In this document: in pieces, positions 25,395 to 35,281 of the stretch
How the letters are laid out: each line of letters starts with the position of its first letter
Position numbering within the stretch: position 1 is the first letter of the stretch
Assembly: GCF_046569695.1 (NCBI RefSeq)
Contig: NZ_JBKHUI010000016.1
Span: 70,418 to 134,417 of the forward strand
Length of the DNA: 64,000 nt
Reading direction: 5' to 3'
DNA from: Kluyvera sp046569695
Lineage (GTDB): Bacteria > Pseudomonadota > Gammaproteobacteria > Enterobacterales > Enterobacteriaceae
Position numbers and translations under genes: made by a program
Notes under the pieces: model-generated
Database searches by the model: none
The model's input: only the letters and a program-made list of their open reading frames with translations
Told to the model about the DNA's origin: nothing

Positions 25395-26408
25395 CTAAGC
25401 GTGCGGCCCCGGAACGATGGACTCACGCTCAATCAGTTCACCGGGGAAGGTTTGCTGATATTTAAAATCCCCGCCGTCGAGCATGAATATAAGGCGGTGG
25501 ATAGTCTCTTTAATCATTTCCGTGACCGGTATGCGCACGCTGGAGAGCGACGGAATCATATAAGGTGCCAGCGTAATATCATCAAAACCCAGCACCGAAA
25601 CCTGCTGCGGCACGTTTATTCCACGTGCATGCAGACGTTTAATCGCCCCGACTGCCATATCGTCATTACTGGCGACCAGCGCGCTAAAATTAGCCTTGCT
25701 GTCTAGCAGTGCATCCACCCCGGCGGCACCGGTCGCGGGCGTCCACTTCCCTTGCACAATCAGCTCATTGCGCACAGCAATGCCGTGCTTCGTCAGCGCG
25801 TCTTTATAGCCGGACAGGCGTTCAATACCGGTAGGGGAATCCAGCGAGCCGGTAATAAAGGCGATATCGCGATGCCCAAGGCTAATTAACCGCTCCACCG
25901 CATTCTGGCTGGCGGATTTTTGATCGCAATAGACACAATGGCTGCTATTTCGCCGCAGCCGACGGTTGATGACTAATATCGGCTGCTGTTGCTGCTGAAT
26001 AATCTCGTCAATATCGTCGACGCTCAGAAAACGGGGATAAATAATAATGCCGTCACAGCGCAGGTCGAGCAGGTACTGAATGGCATCTCGCTCCTCCTCG
26101 GCGCTGTGCTTACCGTCCGCCAGAAGCAGGCGTCGCCCGTGATCTTCGGTCATGCTCGCCGCGTGGAACAGCAGTTCGCTGAAATAGACCCCGTGATAGA
26201 GGGTGTTGGTGACCACCAGGCCCAGCGTCTGGGTTTTGTTGGTTGCCAGGTTACGCGCCAGAAGATTAGGCCGATAGCCACTCTCTTCAATGGCCAGAAA
26301 CACCCGATCTTTCGTCTCCTGACTGACATAACCGTTGCCCGAGAGCACCCGGGATACGGTGGCTTTCGACACGCCTGCCCGTCGCGCCACCTCCAGCATT
26401 GTCGTCAT
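25395..26408 (-). CDS. ascG: AscG, LacI-family repressor of asc
   Basis: A 337-aa LacI/GalR repressor (E. coli 336). The N-terminal helix-turn-helix is TMLEVARRAGVSKATVSRVL. The periplasmic-binding-like effector domain follows (LGLVVTNTLYHGVYFSELLF, SALVASNDDMAVGA). Start choice: ATG at 26408 has a 7-nt spacing from AAGG, whereas the in-frame ATG at 26414 is only 1 nt away. It is divergent from ascFB, whose promoter it should repress. Confidence 0.96.
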   Translation of the reverse strand: MTTMLEVARRAGVSKATVSRVLSGNGYVSQETKDRVFLAIEESGYRPNLLARNLATNKTQTLGLVVTNTLYHGVYFSELLFHAASMTEDHGRRLLLADGKHSAEEERDAIQYLLDLRCDGIIIYPRFLSVDDIDEIIQQQQQPILVINRRLRRNSSHCVYCDQKSASQNAVERLISLGHRDIAFITGSLDSPTGIERLSGYKDALTKHGIAVRNELIVQGKWTPATGAAGVDALLDSKANFSALVASNDDMAVGAIKRLHARGINVPQQVSVLGFDDITLAPYMIPSLSSVRIPVTEMIKETIHRLIFMLDGGDFKYQQTFPGELIERESIVPGPHA

Positions 26409-26508
26409 AGTCATACCTTTGAGAAATCATTTGCCAGCAGTGTACTTCACCGTTTCGCTATTTTCAGCAACCACCGATCTGCGCGCTTTTTGTCCAGCGC
26501 CAGTTCCT

Positions 26509-26597
26509 GTGATCGGTTTCACGAATTAACCAAAAACAAAAATTAGATCTTGATGTAACAAAATTAACACATGAATATTATGTGGAACCGGTTTCCT
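26509..26597. promoter_or_regulatory. Candidate AscG operators in the ascG-ascF gap
   Basis: GTGATCGGTTTCAC (26510-26523) and GGAACCGGTTTCC (26584-26596) are LacI-family-type palindromes with the shared core CGGTTTC, about 74 bp apart. The spacing would allow looping. The 262-bp gap shows no other gene. Confidence 0.6.
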
Positions 26598-26670
26598 ATG
26601 CAACGTTTCATCACCCCGCCACACCGGGCGATGAGCGATAAGTACCCTACTGATAAAACAGGATTTTCCG

Positions 26671-28128
26671 ATGTCTAAAAACTATGCGGCTCTGGCGCAA
26701 TCCGTGGTGGGCGCGCTTGGCGGCGTGGAGAACATCTCCGCCGTCACGCACTGCATGACCCGCCTGCGCTTTGTACTGAAAGATGAAACGCAGGTCGACA
26801 GCGCCAGCCTTAAAGGCATCAGCGGCGTGCTGGGCGTGGTGCGTAACGACAACCAGTGCCAGGTGATTATCGGCAACACCGTCTCCCAGGCCTATCGTGA
26901 GGTGGTAAACCTGCTACCAGGCAACCTGCAGCCTGCCGCCCCGGTAGGAAAACCGAAGCTCACCTTACGCCGCATCGGCGCCGGGGTCCTCGACGCGCTG
27001 ATCGGCACCATGTCGCCGCTGATCCCAGCGATTATCGGCGGATCGATGGTCAAGCTGCTGGCGATGATCCTCGAAATGACCGGCGTGCTGCCTAAAGGCG
27101 CGCCGACGCTCACTATTCTGACAGTAATCGGCGACGGCGCGTTCTTCTTCCTGCCGCTGATGGTCGCCGCCTCCGCAGCGGTGAAGTTCAAAACCAATAT
27201 GTCGCTGGCAATTGCTATTGCCGGGGTGCTGGTGCACCCGAGCTTTATTGAGCTGATGGCGAAAGCGGCCCAGGGCGAGCACGTCGAATTTGCCTATATT
27301 CCAGTAACGGCGGTGAAGTACACCTACACGGTGATCCCGGCGCTGGTGATGACCTGGTGCCTCTCCTACATTGAACGCTGGGTCGATAAGATCACCCCGG
27401 CGGTCACCAAAAACTTCCTCAAGCCGATGCTGATCGTGCTGATTGCCGCGCCGCTGGCGATCCTGCTGATCGGCCCGATTGGCATCTGGATCGGTAGCGC
27501 CATCTCCGCGCTGGTGTACACCATACACGGCTACCTCGGCTGGCTGTCGGTCGCCATTATGGGCGCGCTGTGGCCGCTGCTGGTGATGACCGGGATGCAC
27601 CGCGTCTTTACGCCAACCATTATTCAGACCATCGCTGAAACCGGCAAAGAGGGCATGGTGATGCCGTCGGAAATTGGCGCCAACCTGTCGCTCGGCGGTT
27701 CGTCGCTGGCGGTGGCATGGAAAACCAAAAACCCGGAGCTGCGTCAGACCGCGCTGGCGGCCGCCGCTTCCGCGATTCTGGCCGGGATTTCTGAACCGGC
27801 GCTGTACGGCGTGGCCATTCGTCTGAAACGCCCGCTGATTGCCAGCCTGATAAGCGGCTTTATCTGCGGCGGCATTGCCGGTGCCGTCGGGCTTGCCAGC
27901 CACTCCATGGCGGCACCGGGGCTGTTCACCAGCGTGCAGTTCTTCGACCCGGCTAACCCGATGACCATCGTCTGGGTGTTTGGGGTGATGGCGCTGGCGG
28001 TGGTGCTCTCCTTTGTGCTGACGCTGATTCTTGGTTTTGAAGATATTCCCGTCGAAGAGGCTGCCGCCGAGGCGCGTAAACGTCAGGCCACTGCGCCTGC
28101 CGGTACGGCGGCGGCACGAATTTCATAA
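26671..28128 (+). CDS. ascF: PTS beta-glucoside (arbutin/salicin/cellobiose) EIIBC, AscF
   Basis: A 485-aa membrane transporter. The N-terminal EIIB domain has the phospho-Cys28 in VTHCMTRLRF. The EIIC domain spans about residues 100-460 (IGGSMVKLLAMILEMTGVL, GISEPALYGVAIRLKRP). It lacks an EIIA domain, like E. coli AscF, so it must borrow the glucose EIIA. It is followed after 19 bp by ascB. Confidence 0.97.
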   Translation: MSKNYAALAQSVVGALGGVENISAVTHCMTRLRFVLKDETQVDSASLKGISGVLGVVRNDNQCQVIIGNTVSQAYREVVNLLPGNLQPAAPVGKPKLTLRRIGAGVLDALIGTMSPLIPAIIGGSMVKLLAMILEMTGVLPKGAPTLTILTVIGDGAFFFLPLMVAASAAVKFKTNMSLAIAIAGVLVHPSFIELMAKAAQGEHVEFAYIPVTAVKYTYTVIPALVMTWCLSYIERWVDKITPAVTKNFLKPMLIVLIAAPLAILLIGPIGIWIGSAISALVYTIHGYLGWLSVAIMGALWPLLVMTGMHRVFTPTIIQTIAETGKEGMVMPSEIGANLSLGGSSLAVAWKTKNPELRQTALAAAASAILAGISEPALYGVAIRLKRPLIASLISGFICGGIAGAVGLASHSMAAPGLFTSVQFFDPANPMTIVWVFGVMALAVVLSFVLTLILGFEDIPVEEAAAEARKRQATAPAGTAAARIS

Positions 28129-28147
28129 ATTTTTAGCGAGGTAACGC

Positions 28148-29572
28148 ATGTCGACATTTCCGCAAGGCTTTCTCTGGGGCGGCGCTATTGCCGCCAACCA
28201 GGCCGAAGGGGCTTATCTTGAGGGCGGCAAAGGGCTGACCACCGTGGATATGATTCCGCACGGCGTAAACCGACTGCCGGTGAAGCTGGGGCAAGAGAAG
28301 CGCTTTACCCTGCGCGACGACGAGTTCTACCCTAGCCATCAGGCGATCGATTTCTATCATCGCTACAAAGAAGATATCGCGCTGATGGCGGAGATGGGTT
28401 TTACCGTGTTCCGCACCTCGATTGCCTGGAGCCGTCTCTACCCGAACGGCGATGAACTGACGCCAAACGAAGCTGGCATCGCCTTCTACCGCGACCTGTT
28501 CCGCGAGTGCCAGAAGTACGGCATTGAGCCGCTGGTCACCCTGTGCCACTTCGACGTGCCGATGCACCTGGTCACCGAATACGGTTCATGGCGCAACCGT
28601 AAAATGGTCGACTTTTTCGCCCGCTACGCCCGCACCTGCTTTGAAGCGTTCGACGGGCTGGTGAAGTACTGGCTGACTTTCAACGAAATCAACATCATGC
28701 TGCACAGCCCGTTCTCCGGCGCGGGGCTGGTGTTTGAAGAGGGTGAAAACCAGGATCAGGTGAAGTACCAGGCCGCGCACCACGAACTGGTAGCCAGCGC
28801 CCTGGCGACCAAAATCGCCCATGAGGTGAACCCGCAGAACCAGGTCGGCTGCATGCTGGCGGGCGGTAATTTCTACCCTTACTCCTGTAAGCCAGAAGAC
28901 GTGTGGGCGGCGCTGGAGAAAGACCGCGAGAACCTGTTCTTTATCGACGTGCAGGCGCGCGGCCGCTATCCAGCCTACTCGGCGCGGGTGTTCCGTGAGA
29001 AAGGCGTGACGATTGCGAAAGAAGCGGGCGATGACGAGATCCTCAAGCATACCGTCGATTTTGTGTCGTTCAGCTACTACGCCTCGCGCTGCGCGTCGGC
29101 GGAGATGAATGCCAACAACACCAACGCGGCGAATATCGTCAAATCGCTGAAAAACCCGTATATCGAGGCCAGCGAATGGGGCTGGGGCATCGACCCGCTC
29201 GGCCTGCGCATCACCATGAACATGATGTACGACCGTTATCAGAAGCCGCTGTTTCTGGTGGAAAACGGCCTCGGCGCGAAAGACGTGGTCAACGCCGACG
29301 GGCAGATTGACGACGATTACCGCATCAGCTATCTGCGTGAACATATTCGGGCGATGGGGGAAGCGATTGAGGACGGGATTCCGGTTATCGGCTACACCAC
29401 CTGGGGCTGTATTGATCTGGTGGCGGCATCCACCGGTGAGATGAGCAAGCGCTACGGGTTTGTCTACGTTGACCGTGATGATGCCGGGAATGGCACGCTG
29501 ACGCGGACGCGTAAGAAGTCGTTCTGGTGGTATAAGAAGGTGATTGCCAGCAACGGGGAAGATTTGGCGTAA
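28148..29572 (+). CDS. ascB: 6-phospho-beta-glucosidase AscB
   Basis: A 474-aa glycoside hydrolase family 1 enzyme, the usual AscB length, that splits phosphorylated aryl-beta-glucosides delivered by AscF. The acid/base Glu180 is in LTFNEIN and the nucleophile Glu372 in LVENGLG. GAIAANQAEGAY is the family N-terminal signature. An AGCGAGG site precedes the ATG. The lac operon follows downstream, where E. coli has hycI. Confidence 0.97.
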   Translation: MSTFPQGFLWGGAIAANQAEGAYLEGGKGLTTVDMIPHGVNRLPVKLGQEKRFTLRDDEFYPSHQAIDFYHRYKEDIALMAEMGFTVFRTSIAWSRLYPNGDELTPNEAGIAFYRDLFRECQKYGIEPLVTLCHFDVPMHLVTEYGSWRNRKMVDFFARYARTCFEAFDGLVKYWLTFNEINIMLHSPFSGAGLVFEEGENQDQVKYQAAHHELVASALATKIAHEVNPQNQVGCMLAGGNFYPYSCKPEDVWAALEKDRENLFFIDVQARGRYPAYSARVFREKGVTIAKEAGDDEILKHTVDFVSFSYYASRCASAEMNANNTNAANIVKSLKNPYIEASEWGWGIDPLGLRITMNMMYDRYQKPLFLVENGLGAKDVVNADGQIDDDYRISYLREHIRAMGEAIEDGIPVIGYTTWGCIDLVAASTGEMSKRYGFVYVDRDDAGNGTLTRTRKKSFWWYKKVIASNGEDLA

Positions 29573-29606
29573 AAGTCACTCTCTGGCTCAATGCATGAGA
29601 TTGCAC

Positions 29607-29630
29607 CACCTCCTATTTTTATGGGAGGTG
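29607..29630 (+). terminator. Hairpin after ascB
   Basis: Arms CACCTCC (29607-29613) and GGAGGTG (29624-29630) flank a 10-nt loop, 34 bp after ascB. No T-run follows, so it is a weak terminator candidate. Confidence 0.45.
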
Positions 29631-29675
29631 TGGCATCATAGCGTGCAGAACACATTGAATTCAGGGGTAATGCGT

Positions 29676-30758
29676 GTGAAACCGGTAACGCTGTACGATG
29701 TTGCAGATCATGCGGGGGTCTCTTATCAGACTGTCTCTCGCGTAGTGAATCAGGCTCGCCACGTTTCCGCCAAAACCCGTGAAAAAGTCGAAGCCGCCAT
29801 GGCTGAGCTGAATTACATCCCCAACCGCGTCGCGCAGCAATTGGCGGGGAAACAGACGCCGCTCATCGGCGTTGCGACCGCTAACCTCGCGCTGCACGCA
29901 CCTTCGCAGATTGTCGCGGCGATTAAGTCCCGCGCCGACAGTTCGGGCGCGAGCGTAGTCATCTCGATGGTGGAGCGTAACGGTGTGGAAGCCTGTAAAG
30001 CGGCGGTTCATAATCTGCTGACGCAGCGGGTAACCGGTTTAATCATTAACTATCCGCTCGATGAAAATGACGCTATTGAGGTCGCGGCAAGCTGTGGCAG
30101 CGTACCGGTACTTTTTCTTGACGTCTCTGACACCTCCCCCATTAACAGCGTGATTTTTTCTCACGATGATGGCGCACGTTTGGGGGTTGAGCATCTGGTG
30201 GAGCATGGGCATCAGCGCATTGCGCTTCTGGCCGGGCCGCACTCATCGGTTTCCGCGCGATTAAGGCTCGCAGGCTGGCATAAATATCTGGCGCACTACC
30301 AGCTACGGCCGGTTGCTGAAACAGAAGGAGACTGGAGCGCCATGTCCGGTTTTCAGCAAACGCTACAGATGCTTAATAACGGCACCATACCAACCGCGAT
30401 GCTGGTCGCCAACGATCAGATGGCGCTGGGCGCAATGCGAGCCATCAGCGAGTTCGGTCTGCGCGTAGCGAGCGACATCTCCATTATTGGCTATGACGAT
30501 ACCGAGGATAGCGCCTGCTATATTCCGCCTCTCACCACCATCAGACAGGATTTTTCGCTGCTTGGAAAAACGAGCGTAGACAAACTGCTACAGCTATCTG
30601 CCACTGAACCCGCCGCGAACAATCAACTACTGCCGGTATCATTGATTCAACGTAAGACCGTTTGTCCTCCCAATGCCCATGCGGCTTCCCCTGAAGCTTT
30701 GGCCAATTCACTCATCCAGCTAGCACGGCAGATCTCCCAGCTCCCACCCAAAATGTGA
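29676..30758 (+). CDS. lacI: Lac repressor
   Basis: A 360-aa repressor, exactly the E. coli LacI length when started at GTG 29676. The DNA-binding headpiece KPVTLYDVADHAGVSYQTVS is almost identical to E. coli, including recognition residues YQTVSR. The C-terminal tetramerisation helix is present (LIQLARQISQL). An in-frame ATG at 29670 is only 2 nt from AGGGG, while the GTG is 8 nt away, as in E. coli. Its TGA stop lies inside the O3-like site. It represses lacZYA, and allolactose should relieve it. Confidence 0.97.
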   Translation: MKPVTLYDVADHAGVSYQTVSRVVNQARHVSAKTREKVEAAMAELNYIPNRVAQQLAGKQTPLIGVATANLALHAPSQIVAAIKSRADSSGASVVISMVERNGVEACKAAVHNLLTQRVTGLIINYPLDENDAIEVAASCGSVPVLFLDVSDTSPINSVIFSHDDGARLGVEHLVEHGHQRIALLAGPHSSVSARLRLAGWHKYLAHYQLRPVAETEGDWSAMSGFQQTLQMLNNGTIPTAMLVANDQMALGAMRAISEFGLRVASDISIIGYDDTEDSACYIPPLTTIRQDFSLLGKTSVDKLLQLSATEPAANNQLLPVSLIQRKTVCPPNAHAASPEALANSLIQLARQISQLPPKM

Positions 30759-30770
30759 GCGCGTGAAATT
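30751..30770 (+). promoter_or_regulatory. lac O3-like operator
   Basis: AAATGTGAGCGCGTGAAATT resembles E. coli O3 and overlaps the lacI stop codon, about 91 bp upstream of O1 as in E. coli. Confidence 0.7.
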
Positions 30771-30771
30771 G

Positions 30772-30787
30772 TGTGAGTTAGCTCACT
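30772..30787 (+). promoter_or_regulatory. lac CRP site
   Basis: TGTGAGTTAGCTCACT is identical to the E. coli lac CRP site. Confidence 0.95.
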
Positions 30788-30804
30788 CATTGGTCATCTC
30801 ATCC

Positions 30805-30834
30805 TTTACAGAAAGAACGCTGCGCCCCTATTTT
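30805..30834 (+). promoter_or_regulatory. lac promoter -35/-10
   Basis: The -35 is TTTACA (30805-30810). A TATTTT -10 (30829-30834) follows after 18 bp. This is weak and CRP-dependent, as in E. coli. Confidence 0.75.
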
Positions 30835-30841
30835 AACAAAA

Positions 30842-30862
30842 ATTTGTGAGCGGATAACAATT
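30842..30862 (+). promoter_or_regulatory. lac O1 operator
   Basis: The 21-bp site ending GTGAGCGGATAACAATT differs from E. coli O1 only at its outer left end. It lies 17 bp before lacZ. Confidence 0.95.
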
Positions 30863-30879
30863 TCCATAAGGATACAGAT

Positions 30880-33800
30880 ATGTCCCTGAACACCGATTCA
30901 CTCGCCGCCGTCTTACACCGTCGCGACTGGGAAAACCCTGGCGTAACGCAGCTCAACCGTCTGGAAGCGCATCCTCCTTTTTACAGCTGGCGAAATGCCG
31001 ATGATGCTCACGCCGGACGAGGTTCTTCACAAAAGCGCAGCCTGAACGGGCAATGGAAATTTAGCTGGTTTGCCTCTCCTGAAGCGGTTCCGGAGAGGTG
31101 GCTGACAGGCGATCTGCCTCAGGCAGATACCATCAGCGTCCCCTCCAACTGGCAGATGGACGGCTATGATGCGCCAATTTACACCAACGTGACCTATCCT
31201 ATTCCGGTTAACCCGCCGTTTGTACCCGCAGACAACCCTACAGGATGTTACTCGCTCACATTTGATATTGACGATGCCTGGCTTCAGGAAGGCCAGACGA
31301 GGATCATCTTTGACGGCGTGAACTCAGCGTTCCATCTGTGGTGTAACGGGCGCTGGGTGGGCTACGGGCAGGACAGCCGTCTACCGTCTGAATTCGATCT
31401 CCGCGATTATCTGCGTCGCGGTGAAAACCGTCTGGCGGTACTGGTACTTCGCTGGAGCGACGGCAGCTATCTGGAAGACCAGGACATGTGGCGGATGAGC
31501 GGGATTTTCCGCGATGTATCTCTACTCCATAAGCCCGCCACGCAAATCAGCGACCTGCAAATTAATACCCGTTTTAACGACGACTTCAGCCGTGCCGTTC
31601 TGGAAACGCAGGTCCGGGTCGCAGGTGAGCTGCACGATAATTTACGCGTGACGGTGCAGCTGTGGGATAACGAAAGGTTAATCGGTGAAAACACCGCCCC
31701 GTTAGGCAGTGAAATTATTGACGAGCGCGGGGCCTACCATGACCGAGTTACCCTGCGTCTGAATGTCAAAGAACCGGCGCTGTGGAGCGCGGAGACGCCA
31801 AATCTGTATCGTGCCGTGGTGCTGTTGCACACCGTCGACGGCACGCTGACGGAAGCTGAAGCCTGTGATGTCGGCTTCCGTCAGGTCAGCATTGAAAATG
31901 GTCTGCTGCTGTTGAACGGCAAACCGCTGCTGATTCGCGGCACAAACCGCCATGAGCATCACCCGGTCAACGGTCAGGTGATGGACGAGGCAACGATGGT
32001 GCAGGACATCGTGCTGATGAAGCAAAATAACTTTAACGCCGTGCGCTGCTCTCACTATCCGAACCATCCGCTGTGGTACACGCTGTGTGACCGCTACGGC
32101 CTATATGTGGTGGATGAAGCCAATATTGAGACGCACGGAATGGTACCGATGAATCGCCTGACCAACGATCCCAACTGGCTGCCTGCCATGAGCCAACGCG
32201 TGACGCGGATGGTGCAGCGCGATCGCAACCATCCAAGCATTATTATCTGGTCGTTGGGCAATGAGTCCGGTCATGGTACCAACCACGATACGCTGTACCG
32301 CTGGCTGAAGTCAGAAGACCCATCGCGCCCGGTGCAGTATGAAGGCGGCGGTGCAGACTCTGCCGCCACCGACATCATCTGCCCGATGTACGCTCGCGTC
32401 GATCAAGATCAGCCCTTCCCCGCAGTGCCAAAATGGTCAATCAAGCAATGGTTGTCGATGCCCGGCGAGCAGCGTCCGCTGATCCTCTGCGAATATGCCC
32501 ACGCCATGGGGAACAGTTTCGGCGGTTTTGCCAAATACTGGCAGGCGTTCCGTCAATATCCGCGCCTGCAGGGCGGCTTTGTCTGGGACTGGGTGGATCA
32601 ATCGTTGATTAAATACGATGAGAACGGTAACGCCTGGTCTGCCTACGGTGGTGATTTTGGTGATACGCCAAACGATCGTCAGTTTTGCATGAACGGGCTG
32701 GTGTTCGCCGATCGTACACCACACCCGGCGCTGTATGAAGCCAAACACGAGCAGCAGTTTTTCCAGTTTGCGCTGTTGCCGGGGGACAAATGTCAGATTG
32801 AAGTTGTCAGCGAATACCTGTTCCGCCACAGCGATAACGAAGTGCTGCACTGGTCGCTGGCGCTGGACGGCAAACCGCTGACTTCAGGCGTGACGACGCT
32901 GGATATCCCACCGCAGGGTCGGCAGGTCATTACCCTACCAGAACGCCCGCAACAGGCGCATCAGGGTGAACTGTGGCTGACGGTTCGCATCGAACAACCG
33001 CAGGCAACCGCATGGTCAGAGGCGGGGCATATTTGCGCCTGGCAACAGTGGAAAGTGGGCGAGAAGCTCGGCATGCCGTTGCCACAATCCGCCAGCCGCG
33101 CGCCTGAGCTTACCGCCAGCGAGAGCGAATACCGTATCACCGTCGACAATAAACGCTGGGAGTTCAGCCGCCAACTTGGCCTGCTCACGCAGTATTCGAT
33201 TGACGAAGAAGCGCAGCTGTTGACGCCGCTCATCGATCAATTTACCCGCGCGCCCTTGGACAACGATATCGGCGTGAGCGAGTCAACCCGCATTGATCCT
33301 AACGCCTGGGTAGAACGCTGGAAGGCCGCCGGTCACTATCAGCTTGAGGCGACCTTACTGCAATGCGAGGCGGACGCACTGGCAACTGCGGTGCTGATAA
33401 CCACCGCGCACGCGTGGCAGTTCCGCGGAGAGACGCTGTTTGTCAGCCGCAAAACGTACCGCATCGACGGCCAGGGCGCGATGCACATCAGCGTGGACGT
33501 TGAGGTTGCCAGCGGGACCCCGCATCCGGCACGCATCGGTCTGAGCTGTCAGCTTGCGCAGGTGGCGGAGCGGGTCAACTGGTTGGGATTAGGCCCACAT
33601 GAAAACTACCCGGACCGACTTTCTTCTGCCTGCGTCGATCGTTGGGATCTGCCACTGGATGCCATGTACACCCCTTATGTTTTCCCGAGTGAAAACGGCC
33701 TACGCTGCCACACCCGCGAGCTGAGCTATGGCGCGCACTGCTGGCGCGGTGATTTCCAGTTCAACATCAGCCGCTACGGTCAGGAACAGCTAATGGCGAC

Positions 33801-33957
33801 CAGCCACCGCCACCTGCTGGAAGCGGAAGCGGGGACCTGGCTCAATATTGATGGCTTCCATATGGGCGTGGGCGGAGACGACTCCTGGAGTCCTTCCGTT
33901 TCGCCGGAATATCTGCTGAGCGCCGGGCGCTTCCACTACCAGCTGAGCTGGATTTAA
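30880..33957 (+). CDS. lacZ: Beta-galactosidase
   Basis: A 1025-aa glycoside hydrolase family 2 enzyme (E. coli 1024). It hydrolyses lactose and makes the inducer allolactose. The N-terminal region matches E. coli (SLAAVLHRRDWENPGVTQLN). The acid/base Glu is in WSLGNESGHG (near 462) and the nucleophile Glu in LILCEYAHAMGNS (near 538). AAGGA precedes the ATG. It contains the internal O2 operator. No frameshift or stop is seen. Confidence 0.99.
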   Translation: MSLNTDSLAAVLHRRDWENPGVTQLNRLEAHPPFYSWRNADDAHAGRGSSQKRSLNGQWKFSWFASPEAVPERWLTGDLPQADTISVPSNWQMDGYDAPIYTNVTYPIPVNPPFVPADNPTGCYSLTFDIDDAWLQEGQTRIIFDGVNSAFHLWCNGRWVGYGQDSRLPSEFDLRDYLRRGENRLAVLVLRWSDGSYLEDQDMWRMSGIFRDVSLLHKPATQISDLQINTRFNDDFSRAVLETQVRVAGELHDNLRVTVQLWDNERLIGENTAPLGSEIIDERGAYHDRVTLRLNVKEPALWSAETPNLYRAVVLLHTVDGTLTEAEACDVGFRQVSIENGLLLLNGKPLLIRGTNRHEHHPVNGQVMDEATMVQDIVLMKQNNFNAVRCSHYPNHPLWYTLCDRYGLYVVDEANIETHGMVPMNRLTNDPNWLPAMSQRVTRMVQRDRNHPSIIIWSLGNESGHGTNHDTLYRWLKSEDPSRPVQYEGGGADSAATDIICPMYARVDQDQPFPAVPKWSIKQWLSMPGEQRPLILCEYAHAMGNSFGGFAKYWQAFRQYPRLQGGFVWDWVDQSLIKYDENGNAWSAYGGDFGDTPNDRQFCMNGLVFADRTPHPALYEAKHEQQFFQFALLPGDKCQIEVVSEYLFRHSDNEVLHWSLALDGKPLTSGVTTLDIPPQGRQVITLPERPQQAHQGELWLTVRIEQPQATAWSEAGHICAWQQWKVGEKLGMPLPQSASRAPELTASESEYRITVDNKRWEFSRQLGLLTQYSIDEEAQLLTPLIDQFTRAPLDNDIGVSESTRIDPNAWVERWKAAGHYQLEATLLQCEADALATAVLITTAHAWQFRGETLFVSRKTYRIDGQGAMHISVDVEVASGTPHPARIGLSCQLAQVAERVNWLGLGPHENYPDRLSSACVDRWDLPLDAMYTPYVFPSENGLRCHTRELSYGAHCWRGDFQFNISRYGQEQLMATSHRHLLEAEAGTWLNIDGFHMGVGGDDSWSPSVSPEYLLSAGRFHYQLSWI
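31243..31263 (+). promoter_or_regulatory. lac O2 operator inside lacZ
   Basis: The site starting GGATGTTACTCGCTCACA has one mismatch to E. coli O2 (GGTTG...) and lies 401 bp from O1, the E. coli spacing. Confidence 0.88.
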
Positions 33958-33968
33958 AAATAATAGGC

Positions 33969-33987
33969 CGGCAGGTTAGCCCCTGCC
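33969..33987 (+). other. lacZ-lacY intercistronic hairpin
   Basis: CGGCAGG / CCTGCCG with a 5-6 nt loop sits in the 55-bp gap. E. coli has a similar GGGCAG hairpin there. It is likely an mRNA-stability or attenuation element. Confidence 0.6.
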
Positions 33988-34012
33988 GACCTTCTTCGAA
34001 AGGAAGTCCTTC

Positions 34013-35260
34013 ATGTATTATTTAAAAAATACTAATTTCTGGATGTTTGGTTTTTTCTTCTTCTTTTATTTTTTCATTATGGGTGCCTACTTCCCCTTCT
34101 TCCCAATCTGGCTACACGATATAAACCATATCAGTAAAGGGGATACCGGTATTATCTTCGCCTGTATTTCACTGTTCTCGCTGCTATTCCAGCCTATTTT
34201 CGGTTTGCTTTCTGATAAGCTCGGCCTGCGTAAACATCTGCTGTGGGTGATTACCGGAATGCTGGTGATGTTTGCCCCATTCTTTATTTACGTCTTTGGC
34301 CCATTATTACAGGCCAATATTCTGCTGGGTTCGATTGTCGGCGGGATTTACCTCGGCTTTATTTACAATGCCGGTGCTCCTGCGATTGAAGCCTATATTG
34401 AAAAAGCGAGTCGCCGAAGCAACTTCGAATTTGGCCGCGCGCGCATGTTCGGCTGCGTGGGCTGGGCGCTGTGCGCCTCGATTGCCGGCATTATGTTCAA
34501 CATCAATAACCAGTTTGTCTTCTGGCTGGGCTCCGGCTGCGCGGTCATTCTGGCCCTGCTGCTGTTCTTTTCAAAAACAGAGGTTCCGTCTTCCGCACAG
34601 GTTGCGGACGCGGTAGGCGCTAACCACTCGGCCTTCAGCCTTAAGCTGGCTCTGGAGCTGTTCAAGCAGCCAAAGCTCTGGTTCCTTTCACTGTACGTGG
34701 TCGGCGTCTCCTGTACCTATGACGTATTTGACCAACAGTTTGCCAACTTCTTCACCTCGTTCTTTGCTACCGGCGAACAGGGGACTCGGGTGTTTGGCTA
34801 CGTCACGACCATGGGGGAGTTGCTCAACGCCTGCATCATGTTCTTTGCGCCGCTGATTGTGAATCGCATCGGGGGTAAGAACGCCCTGTTACTGGCGGGG
34901 ACAATTATGTCGGTGCGGATTATCGGCTCCTCATTCGCCACCTCCGCGCTGGAAGTCGTTATCCTCAAAACGCTGCATATGTTTGAGATACCGTTCCTGA
35001 TCGTCGGCTGCTTCAAATACATCACCAGTCAGTTTGAGGTGCGATTCTCCGCAACGATTTATCTGGTGTGCTTCTGTTTCTTCAAACAGCTGGCGATGAT
35101 TTTTATGTCAGTACTGGCAGGCAACATGTACGAGAGCATTGGTTTCCAGGGGGCTTATCTGGTTCTGGGAATGATTGCGCTGAGCTTCACAGCCATCTCG
35201 GTATTTACCCTTAGCGGGGCAAAGCCGTTCTCCCATAAGCTCGCAAAAAATAGCCAATAA
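34013..35260 (+). CDS. lacY: Lactose permease
   Basis: A 415-aa, 12-helix major facilitator (E. coli 417) that co-transports lactose with a proton. The residues known to matter are present in their E. coli contexts: Glu126 (APAIEAYIEK), Arg144 and Cys148 (RARMFGCVGW), Glu269 (GELLNA), Arg302 (SVRIIGSS), His322 and Glu325 (LHMFEIPF). Only the last few C-terminal residues diverge. The start MYYLKNTNFW is preceded by AAAGGAAG. Confidence 0.99.
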   Translation: MYYLKNTNFWMFGFFFFFYFFIMGAYFPFFPIWLHDINHISKGDTGIIFACISLFSLLFQPIFGLLSDKLGLRKHLLWVITGMLVMFAPFFIYVFGPLLQANILLGSIVGGIYLGFIYNAGAPAIEAYIEKASRRSNFEFGRARMFGCVGWALCASIAGIMFNINNQFVFWLGSGCAVILALLLFFSKTEVPSSAQVADAVGANHSAFSLKLALELFKQPKLWFLSLYVVGVSCTYDVFDQQFANFFTSFFATGEQGTRVFGYVTTMGELLNACIMFFAPLIVNRIGGKNALLLAGTIMSVRIIGSSFATSALEVVILKTLHMFEIPFLIVGCFKYITSQFEVRFSATIYLVCFCFFKQLAMIFMSVLAGNMYESIGFQGAYLVLGMIALSFTAISVFTLSGAKPFSHKLAKNSQ

Positions 35261-35281
35261 AATCAGGATGAAATAACGCTA

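Noticed and set aside
29670..29675. ATG start for lacI two codons upstream
   Set aside because: Its spacing from AGGGG is only 2 nt; the GTG at 29676 gives the 360-aa length of E. coli LacI. It remains possible.
30880..33957. Possibility that the lac region is cloning-vector contamination
   Set aside because: lacI, lacZ, lacY and lacA all differ from E. coli at many residues and flanks are continuous with asc and hyc.
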